Below, one piece after another: positions 30,262 to 39,562 of a stretch of DNA of 64,000 nt. The notes under the pieces are model-generated. The model did not search any database. It was not told where the DNA came from and worked only from the letters and a program-made list of their open reading frames with translations. Every line of letters starts with the position of its first letter. The stretch's first letter is position 1. Source of the DNA: Marsupella aquatica (lineage: Eukaryota; Marchantiophyta); NCBI GenBank assembly GCA_973895155.1, contig OZ316892.1, positions 28,458,001 through 28,522,000 on the forward strand, written 5' to 3'. A program made the position numbers and the translations under genes.

Positions 30262-33200
30262 ATGGATCTACTCCATTGGGTTGTTCTAACCCTTGCCATC
30301 ATAGCTTGGACCGTAGTGGCCAAAGAGAAAGCACACGATTTCCCAGTTGGCGTCTGGTGCTTTACGGTCAGCATTACTTTGATCGGGGCTTTGATCGGGA
30401 TCGTAGTACAATGTCGTCGAAACAATTCTCGGCCCTCAGGACTTGAAGTGGATGTCTTTGAGGTAATTTCTCTCAACTGCATGATCCCCAATAGATCAAC
30501 GCCTTTGGACCACTTTGCCGGGAGGTTCTCTCTATTTGCATACCTTCTCTACAATGCCGTAATGTTTGCTTGCCAGTTTCTGCCGGAATCAAGAATTGGT
30601 GCAACAGAGTTGGACGCAATCGATTGCCTTACTGTGTTTGTGATTGGTTTTCTTCTCAGGTGAATGACTCCCTAATCGAGTTGCACAGGCCGTCGGGAAT
30701 TCCTAGCGTTCAAGTGTTGTTTTTCCATGGGCTCCCATTTGAGAAGTCGTCAAGGGTGCACTTATCGACGTGGGAGTGCGGGGATGGATCCTACAATCTT
30801 TGGCCCCAAACCTGGTTGGTGGAAGAGTTTCCGGGCGCACATGTGTTTGTTGTTCGGTACAGCCAGGGCCTGAGCAAAGATTCTCGGAAGACGGTTGACA
30901 TGAAAATTATTGGGGAAAACCTGCTATCAGATCTGATGCAAGGAAACATAGGTCAGGTGCAAGGTTGCCCAGTTGTGTTAGTAGGCCACTCTGTGGGTGG
31001 ACTGGTAATCAAGCAATTATGCTGGGAAGCACATGAGACATTCAGTCTGAGTAGGGAGTCCAGGAATGGCAGGGTTCAACTTGACAACTTTCTAAATAGA
31101 ATTAGAGGGATTTTTTACTACGCCACACCTCACCATGGAATCCCTCACATAGTTAAAGCAGCAGACCTCCTGGATAGCCCTTTGTTCAAGTACTTTGAAA
31201 CTCTAAGTACGCAGGCGGAGCGGCTAAATAACAACTTCAGACGTTTGTGTATTCGAAAAAATTGGAAATGGCAAATCAAAGGACTCGCAGAAAATCTTCC
31301 AGTAAAATTGGTACAAATTCAATTGCCTTCTTATCTGCTTTTTCCCGTTCTGGTGTTCCTTCTGTTTAGTAAAATAGAATTAGTCTATCGGATGAAGTGT
31401 GACACTCGCTTGATCCATGAGAGGATGAGCTTGCTACTAGTGCATACACTGGATACAGCAATGCTTGGCTTATTCAGTAAGGGAGTGATCTTTTTATTTT
31501 ATTTTCTTTACACTGGAAATTTAGATCAGTATGCAAAGAGCCTGTCAAATCCGCACATACGTTTCTATTCCGTTGGCTTGCTGAAACATGCAGATCAGTC
31601 TTACAAAGTATGAGATACGTAACGGAGAGAAATCGTCTCAACTTTCTCAAGTACCAAGTGGACTGTCCTTGGTTTGTTGGCAGGGTGTGTTTCGAGGTAT
31701 TGTTGTAGTCCCAGAAGCATCTGCCAGGGAAGGGGACTTGAATGTCGAGACAGCAGACCACTTCTCCATATCGAAACCACCCTCTAAAACCTCACGAAGA
31801 TTCAATGCTGTCACAGGACTCCTTCACAACGCAATCGACAGCGCGAAGGTAGATTTTGTCCACCCTAAACCCTAAACCAAAAGGCTGTTTTATATGTTCA
31901 GATTATTATCTGGACATCCACTTCAAGTTTGACATTTCCATCTATTGCCTACTTAGACTGTTACCTTTTGTCCAAACCTCCATTGTTATGCTCAGGTCTA
32001 AGAGTTGCTCATGACATTGTTGTTGAAATTTCAGGAAGATGCTTGCCCCAGAAATTTGCAGTATGTCCCTGAGCAAATTCAGGGTATTGATTCTCCATTA
32101 CAAGACGTCAAAGAGATGCTCAAGACTGTCACAAGTTTTTGTTTGACTGGGATGGGAGGATTAGGAAAGACTACCCTCGCCAAGGTAGTCTTCAACGACT
32201 TGGCCCCAAAATTTGAGTACACTTGTTTTGTCTCTGATGTTAAGCTCATTAAAGGGAATGAGGAAGCTTTGAAGGAAGAAGTTTGGAAACGTATGCACCA
32301 CAATGGTAGGAAAGTTGAAAGAGAAAGTGATTGGTCTAACTTACGGGGTACAGAATTACTTTTGGTGCTCGATGACATCTCAGCGGAGCGAGATACAAAT
32401 GTTTTATCGGAGGTAGCTTATGGTTCCTCTTTGGTATCCCGGTTCTTGGCAACTTCTCGTGACCATGGTCTTCTTGACAATACATATGAAGTGCCTCTCC
32501 TCAATGCAGATTACGCTCAACAGCTTTTTGTGAGCCGTGCATTTCCAAACCAAGTTACTCCTCCTGGCAACTTGGCAAGTCTTCTGGAACAAATTGTGAA
32601 AAAATGTGAAGGGCTGCCTTTAACATTGGAAGTTGTTGGGAAATACTTGAGAGGGAGACACGAAGACCAGGATTGGAAGCAAGCTCTAGTTGCGCTTGCG
32701 AAAGCAGATGCTGTTAGTGGTTTGAATGAGAGATTGTGGGAAAAGTTGAAACTCAGCTACAATGGTCTTCAAGAGGAGGAGAAGCAAATATTTTTAGATG
32801 CTACAACGTTCTTTTGCGGTCGCTATTTGTGTGATGCGAAAAGAGCATGGAGGGAAGCTTATGATGTGAGAGAAAATCTAGTTTGGCGAACCTTGGTGGA
32901 GAGATCCCTTGTGTACAACGTGAAAGAAAACGAGTCCATTGAGGTGCATGAACAGCTCCGAAGTTTGGGACAAAAAATAGCATTAGAATCCAACGAGGAG
33001 CGCAGGGTGTGGGAGAAGCCCAAAGCTTTGGAGCTACTACAAAGCACGAATAAATCTAAAAAACAGGTAAGTGCCAAGTTGGTCGAAGCAACATTCCTTT
33101 GTCCTGAGCTGTACTTTGCGTTTTGTTCTATGAATACCCTAGCTTGCTGGTGTAAAAGTATTTTGGAATGAGAGTGCGTGGATCTTTCACTTTTAGTTTT

Positions 33201-35257
33201 CAAAATTTCTCCTTTCAAGAACCTCAAACAAATGAATTGGTCAAAACTAATTGTTGTTGTGGATGCGAGGGTAGAACATACATTCCTTGCGGTTGGAGTG
33301 GTCTGGTGATGAGGAAGAAATACACGTTCCAAGCGCCAATCTTCCGCAACTCAAGAATCTGCGATACTTGCAAGTCGACGTTCCTCTTATCATTGAAGCG
33401 AGTCGGGAAGATGAGTGGTTTCCAGGACATCTTGTTTTACTTGACTGCAGAGGGCTGCAATTGTTTGACCCCGTCCACCAAAGCCGTTTGGTCATTTTGC
33501 AACTCAACTTCATCGATGCCGAGTATCTGCCCAACTCTATTGGACAGTTATCAGCTCTTCGAGTGTTCGACATTAAGAGAGCTCCAAAGCTGCGTAGCTT
33601 ACCAGATGACATTGGACAGTTGTCACAATTGGAGCGTCTCAAGTTGGACTCCTGTACCTGTCTCGAGACCTTGCCTGAGACATTCGGCCAATTGTCAAAC
33701 TTGAAGAACCTGACGCTCTGGAACTGTTACCGCCTACGTACGCTTCCCGAGTCCTTTGGAAGCCTTTTCGCACTACAATGGGTTAATATAAACTCTTGCC
33801 GCAAATTGCAGACCCTGCCTGAATCCTTCGGGCAACTCTGTGCGTTGACTCACCTTGAAATCGTAAATTGCCACGAGTTTCACTTCCTTCCCGAATCTTT
33901 CGGGGCTCTATCTGCGTTAGTCCGCTTGAGGCTCGCCAAATGTGACAAGCTCGAATCACTACCTGCTTCATTTGGAAATCTAGCAGCACTTAGCCGTCTT
34001 CAGTTCAGGAGGTGTGGTTTTGAAAGCCTGCCCGACTCTTTCGGACATCTCATCACACTAAGTCATCTAAAATTAGATGAATGTACAAATCTTCACTCCC
34101 TCCCCGAGTCCTTGGGCCAATTGGCGAAGCTCGAATATGTGAGGATGTCAAGGGCTTACGAGCTGGAGAGGCTACCCAATTCCTTGGCAGACTTGAATAG
34201 TCTTGGTCATCTAATTATTGACTCTATATCTATTAAGAGCATTCCTGACTATATCAGGACTCTACCGTGGTTGCAAACTCTGGAGCTGCGGCAACTTCCC
34301 TATGTGAAGGAATTGCCTCCTTGGCTAGGAGAAACTGGTCAGAACTCTCTAGCATGCTCACAAAAGATATTTCAGGTTCGGGAGCAACAACTCTGTTTAA
34401 TTGTAGATAAAAGGATGCGAAGAGAATCAGAGTTGGTAATGGATGTCCACGCCAGATATATGTGTAAGGTGAGGAAATCAGACTATGCAGGAGCCTTGGC
34501 AGCTTTGTCGGTAATCAATCTTGGAGAGCCCCGTCACCAGGGGTTGGTCTTGCAAGAGAAGGGCATCTTGAAGCGTATGTTGGGAGATCTGCCTGGATCT
34601 TTAGAAGACCTTACCGCCGGTTTGGAATGTTTCTCGAAGATAGAGGATGGGGACTGCCAGATATATGATTGCCTTAAGCACAGGGGTTATGTGAATTTCT
34701 TAATGGGAAATCTAGAGGGTGCAGAACACGATGGTACGATGGCTCTGAAGTTGCAGGTTGAATGCCGCGAAAATCAGATTCTAGATTTGAGTCCAACTCT
34801 GGGTGAGAAGCAAGTGACGTATATGCATTTCAAACTAGAGGGACGGAAAGAATTGTACAAGCACTCTATACACACAATGCATTCTCAAGTAGTGCAGAAG
34901 GTGATGGCATCAGGTGCTGGAGAAGATGACTTCCGAAGTGCCTTGGCGAGCTTTAACATCATAAATTTAAAAATGTTAAGCTATCGTGAACGGTCATTCT
35001 TCTTAAAAGAGCGGGGAATTCTGAAACGAATGGCGGGCGATTTAAGAGGAGCTCTCGAAGACCTGACAGCAGCCTTCGACATGAGGATAGATTATGAGTC
35101 CTTGAAGCACCGCGGTTTTGTCAAATACCTACTGGACGATATAGAGGGGGCGCGAATGGACGCCAAAAGAGCTTCGATATTGAGTTACCTTCGCGTTGAC
35201 GGAGATCCGAAATGCCTTGGAGACACTCCCGTGACATATTTGGAGTTCCAACTTTAA
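30262..35257 (+). CDS. HNL-A: membrane-segment/hydrolase/NB-ARC/LRR/TPR receptor
   Basis: Five coding exons: 30262-30462, 30660-31310, 31684-31848, 32035-33066 and 33275-35257. All four introns are GT-AG and phase 0, giving about 1343 residues. Exon 1 has two hydrophobic segments (about 5-22 and 30-50) followed by RRNN. Exon 2 is an alpha/beta hydrolase with FFHG and the nucleophile elbow GHSVGG (Ser178) and the His-bearing TPHHGIPH. Exon 4 is the NB-ARC: P-loop GMGGLGKTT (378-386), kinase-2 LLLVLDDIS, SRFLATSRDH, GLPL, IFLDATTFF, and VHE in place of MHD. Exon 5 has about 11 LRRs of the form LPESFGxLxxLxxLxLxxC (690-1037) and four TPR-like units near 1105, 1149, 1260 and 1291. Hydrolase-NB-LRR proteins are intracellular immune receptors of seed-free plants. 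No break is seen, so it is probably functional. Confidence 0.9.
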
Positions 35258-35555
35258 AATAGTGGCCCTCAATGTGCCTCCTCGGTTTTTTCAAGGACAA
35301 TCCTCCGCTCTTCGTGGATGACACTAGAGTTTATTTCCATCCTTATAGTGTAATTCGCTATATAATAGGCTTCGCAATCTATCTGTTGGGATAATCAAGA
35401 CGAGTTGTACATCAGTGTTAATTTCAGAAAAGGGAACATCGGACGAGGTACGTGGCGAGTTTCAGTTTTCCTGCCGTCCTTGCTCTTCTTTTCAAAATGG
35501 TCTTGTTAGGTGCGGGGACGAGACATAGAAGTATTATCAGCTCAGGCAGCCTATC
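35258..35555 (+). other. Shared HNL 3' flank (gene A)
   Basis: 3' UTR and flank homologous to those after HNL-B and the relic, ending at 'CAGCCTATC', where the copia element is inserted. Confidence 0.6.
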
Positions 35556-35807
35556 TGTCGTTTACCTCTTTTGTCGATCTCCTGTTATCTTGACACCTGT
35601 TTTAGCTTAGACTCTACGCTACCCCAGGCGTGCCCCCCACTGGTTTTTCACCTGGAGTTTTTTACTTTTCCCCTTCCGCCTTTTCCGGGGAAAATTCTTG
35701 ATGTCCATTTTGACATCTATTTGTTCTCTCTCCTGAATGAAAGCAGTACGCATTATTTTCATTCCATCTTTTGTGCAAGAGTTTTCCTGTCACGATTTTC
35801 AATCACA
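35556..35807 (+). repeat. 5' LTR
   Basis: 252 bp, TG...CA ends. It differs from the 3' LTR at the positions GGCG(T/C)GCC and TTTA(C/T)TTTT. Confidence 0.95.
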
Positions 35808-35820
35808 GGTTATGGGCCAG
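35808..35820 (+). other. Primer-binding site matching the anticodon region of tRNA-iMet
   Basis: GGTTATGGGCCAG directly follows the LTR. Its first 11 bases are complementary to the anticodon stem-loop of plant initiator tRNA-Met as I recall it, not to the tRNA 3' end. Drosophila copia uses this half-tRNA priming. Confidence 0.65.
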
Positions 35821-35961
35821 TTGAAGTCTACACACTCTTTCACGACTGATCCGTGCATTCTAGTCTGAGTGATTTCCTGTCACTAAGCAGTAGTTCTTGC
35901 TGGTTTCTGCTAGTTTTTTTCTGCATCTGGATCTTGTTTTGCGTCACTATTTTCATACACC

Positions 35962-37140
35962 ATGCCTTCCAATTTCACAGGAGGCTACAACATTCATTTG
36001 GTCCCACACCTTCTAGGTAGTTCTAACTACAAATCTTGGGAACGTAACATCAGTGCAACTATTCGTGCATCCGGTGTCTGGAAATACATCGATGGCACTG
36101 CCATTGCTCCTATCCAACGCCCTGCCAAACTTGATTATGTTTTCCAAGAACGATTTCATACTCATGATCTTAAGGAAGCGCAGGCCAGGAACATAATTCT
36201 TTCCACTTGTTCCGAAAGCATTCAGTTCTCCCTCGATCATGCTACAACTGCTCAGGAATGTTGGACTAACCTGGCTGATGCCTTTGCTTCTGAAGGAATT
36301 ATCCAGAAATTTGACGTTTGGGCACATTATGCTAGAATGCTTTATAATGGAGAACCGATAGAAGAATACTGCAATACGTATCGATCAACATTGGAGCGTG
36401 TTCAGAGTGTTGGTATCAAGCTTGATGATGACATCAAACCTTTACATTTTATAAGCAGTGTAGAACGTCACTTTTCAAACTGGTCTTTCTCTAAGCGGGA
36501 GCAGATGCGCACTTCACCGAAGACACTTCCATCTCTTGCTGCTCTTATTCGTGACCTTACGGACGAATGTTGGCGATTGAATTTGGAACAGGACAATGCA
36601 TTATCCTCTTCTGTTTTCCAACTCCAGACTACTTCTTCGTTTCCTAATCCTCCAGTTGTTTCTCTGTCACCTACCGTATCCTCATCTTCCAAGAAACCTT
36701 TGAAACGTGATACCTGTATTTTTTGTAGCATCCCTGGTCATAGAGATGATCGTTGTTTTTACAAACACACACATATCAGGCCTGAAGGCTGGCAGCCTCA
36801 TCCAAGCATTTTAAAACGATTGCAGACCCGTGTCCCTGCTAATCGTTCTATACTCAGTGTTGTCTCTTCCTCCGTTCTTTCTGTCTCTACTACTACTCCG
36901 ACACATCTTCATGATGAAGAGACTGTCGATCTTTTCTCTGGCAACCTCCATGTTGCGTTGAATCATCAGTTAACCCCTGGTCTCCGTCCTGACGTTTGGA
37001 TTGCTGATTCGGGCGCTAGTCATCATTTTTGTAACAATCGCACCAGTTTTACTACGTACACTCCTGATCCCCTTCCGATCAATACCGGTTCAGGATCTAC
37101 TATTTCCCCTGGTCGAGGCTCAGTCGTCCTTCAAATATAG
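35962..37140 (+). CDS. Copia gag and protease part (ends in premature TAG)
   Basis: 392 codons. The N-terminal gag domain has the copia-type LLGSSNYKSWERNI. A CCHC knuckle CIFCSIPGHRDDRC lies at about 250-263. The protease motif WIADSGASHHF follows. The frame ends at TAG 37138, after which the same frame stays open, so the stop is a point change in a polyprotein. Gag forms the particle; the protease cleaves the polyprotein. Confidence 0.9.
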   Translation: MPSNFTGGYNIHLVPHLLGSSNYKSWERNISATIRASGVWKYIDGTAIAPIQRPAKLDYVFQERFHTHDLKEAQARNIILSTCSESIQFSLDHATTAQECWTNLADAFASEGIIQKFDVWAHYARMLYNGEPIEEYCNTYRSTLERVQSVGIKLDDDIKPLHFISSVERHFSNWSFSKREQMRTSPKTLPSLAALIRDLTDECWRLNLEQDNALSSSVFQLQTTSSFPNPPVVSLSPTVSSSSKKPLKRDTCIFCSIPGHRDDRCFYKHTHIRPEGWQPHPSILKRLQTRVPANRSILSVVSSSVLSVSTTTPTHLHDEETVDLFSGNLHVALNHQLTPGLRPDVWIADSGASHHFCNNRTSFTTYTPDPLPINTGSGSTISPGRGSVVLQI

Positions 37141-37612
37141 CAATCTGATGGTTCTTCCAAGGAAACGGAACTTAGTAATGTTCGATACATGTCATCCAGT
37201 TTTCTTAACACCATTTCTGAAGATCTACTTGAGCAATGCTATATTTTTTGGAACGATGAACTTCAGAAGTTCATTCACTCTCCTACCGGTGACGAATTTT
37301 CTACCATCAAGAAACACAATGGCCTGAAGACTTTCACGATTTTACCAGCTACTCAGTTGGCAATATCTTCTCATTCACAGTCTAATGATATCAATATTTG
37401 GCATCGAAGATTGGCACACCTTCATCCGTCTGCCATTCATACTCTTCTTCAACGTCTTGATATTACACTTTCTGACTCTACTCCATTTCGACACTGTGAA
37501 GTGTGTGCCTTGGCCAAGTCTACTCGGATTATTTCACGATTTCCACATGCTCGTGCTACAGCCCCATTTCAAAAGGTTCATTTCGATCTTTGCAGCAAAA
37601 TTTATACTCCTG
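37141..37612 (+). pseudogene. Copia gag pre-integrase and start of integrase
   Basis: Continues the gag frame. It has the IWHRRLAHLH zinc-binding pair and HCEVCALAK, the HHCC domain of integrase, then the start of the catalytic core (HFDLCSKIYTP). It is cut by an insertion after TCCTG (37608-37612). Confidence 0.85.
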
Positions 37613-39562
37613 AGTGGTGGACCTCCCACCACGTGCCCGTCCAAACTCGCTTCTTAGCCTTGAAACAAGTCGAACCTTGCACTAACACGGAATGTTGGGG
37701 CAAGTTCTCTCCGACTATATTCCTTGTCGTTAGCGACCCCTCCCATACGAAGTCGCACTTGCCCTCGTCAGCGTAATCGTCGCTCAACGGTCTTTACTAT
37801 CTACACAAGCAACCAACCAATTGGTAAGAATCCGTCTTGATCTCGGAACTCCCAAGACCATTGTCTTGCATCAAGCTCAACAGTCGTTAGTAAGTAGGTC
37901 AGCGGATAGAGCCTCCCAGGCCCGCATGGCCTTGCCACAAGCTGAAACTAAGGTCGGCATCACTGTTCGTCCGGAACAGTCTATCTATCGGATGTCGCCC
38001 AAGCTTCCCCACTTTCTACCCATCAATGGCTGACCGCCCTGCCTCCAGGACATGCTCATGGCCCAAACTCAGTTTGTCACAAACTAGTAGTAACACGCCA
38101 GGACCATTCAGTTTCTAGATCTTAGCCACCTCTCTGCGAAACCGGGTTCCGCTCAACCTCTCACCATGCATCAGGACCAGATTTCAACGGCAGCCCCCAG
38201 AGTCTACTTGGTTCTACCTCTCCAACACCAGGTCCCCGTGGGAACCAAATGCGGTTTGGTCACTGTTCAACTTCGGATCGGCAAGAGGGACTCCCCCCAT
38301 TGCAAGCCTCAAAACAAAAACCATCCAATGCACAATCAGAGAGCACCATGAGGTAGCTTTATTCATTATCTTTCCAACGAGCCCAAGGACTCCCCCAACG
38401 GAGATCCGGTCGTCGAGTTATGTTTGTTTCCGCTTCAAAACTCGAAACGACGTATCTTCGTCGATCGCGATCAGCTCGAGCTCAAACTTGAGAGGACCAT
38501 TCCCCTCATATATGCTTCTGGGGACCTGCCACCCCCGGACCAGCTTTGGTCCCCTTTCTTTGGCCCCCTATCCGAGGGTCCGTGGGCTCCGCCACTTAGC
38601 TCGAAACGAAAATAATCGAAAACCTTCGGTAACTTGGCCTCGAGCACAAATTGTGGCATAAGGGGCTAAAAGTTGCGGCCCTAAACCCGCTCTGGTCCAG
38701 GAAACCCCCCTAGTCCAGGCAACCCCCTCTTGGTCCATCGATGCGCGACGATTCTAATCGAGTCTAAATCGACCATAACTTTTGGCCCCTAGGTCCGTTG
38801 GCCAAAAAATACGCGGCCCCATGATCGGGCTCATGTGGGGCTTCTTGGGCCCCTATGGTGATCCGTTGGAAAAATAGTTCATTTTTCCGTGATCGACAAC
38901 GGGCCCAAACTACAAGTATGCGGCTTGAGTCGGCCATAACTTTTGGCCCCTGGGTCCGTTGGCCGAGAAATATGCGGCCCCATGATCGGGCTCATGTGGG
39001 GCTTCTCGGGCCCCTATGGTGATCCTTTGGAAAAATAGTTCATTTTTCCATGATTGGCAACGGGCCCAAACTACAAGTATGCGGTTTGAGTCGGCCATAA
39101 CTTTTGGCCCCTGGGTCCGTTGGCCGAGAAATATGCGGCCCCATAATCGGGCTCATGTGGGGCTTCTCAGGCTCCTATGGTGATCCGTTGGAAAAATAGT
39201 TCATTTTTCCATGATCGACAACGGGCCCAAACTACAAGTATGCGGCTTGAATCAGCCATAACTTTTGGCCCCTAGGTCCGTTGGCCGAGAAATATGTGAC
39301 CCCATGATCGGGCTCGTGTGGGGCTTCTTGGGCCCCTATGGTGATCCGTCAGAAAAATAGTTCATTTTTCCTTGATTGGCAACGGGCCCAATAAAGTTAA
39401 TTGGAGCGCACTTTTCTCAAGTCTTGTCCTTGCTCTTACTAGCCTCCTCTTTTTTAGTCGCATCCCTAATGGCCATGATGGTAGAAAATCTAAGAGGGGC
39501 TCAACGCTGGAGTTAGGCAACGCCGGAGCAATTACGAGTAGGTGAAAGTTGTATTCGCGACT
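37613..39562. mobile_element. 1.95-kb insertion of unknown class inside copia integrase
   Basis: The copia frame breaks at TCCTG and resumes exactly after a second TCCTG (39563-39567), a 5-bp target duplication. The insert begins AGTGGTGG and ends CGCGACT. It has no long inverted ends, no LTRs that I can find and no coding capacity. Its right half is a 161-bp tandem repeat. Confidence 0.75.
38771..39391. repeat. 161-bp tandem repeat, nearly four copies
   Basis: Units start at 'CCATAACTTTTGGCCCC' near 38771, 38932, 39093 and 39254, exactly 161 bp apart, with a few substitutions between units. Confidence 0.9.

Noticed and set aside
33168-33704. Alternative plus-strand frame overlapping the start of HNL-A exon 5
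   Set aside because: Wrong phase for the phase-0 splice from exon 4. The AG at 33273-33274 gives an in-frame LRR exon in all three paralogues.
37138-37146. Programmed readthrough of TAG followed by CAA in copia
   Set aside because: The context resembles UAG-CAR-YYA but fails at the last base (CAA TCT). Two further in-frame stops downstream make simple mutation likelier.
38771-39391. CRISPR-like array
   Set aside because: The 161-bp units are contiguous tandem repeats without spacers, in a plant retrotransposon.
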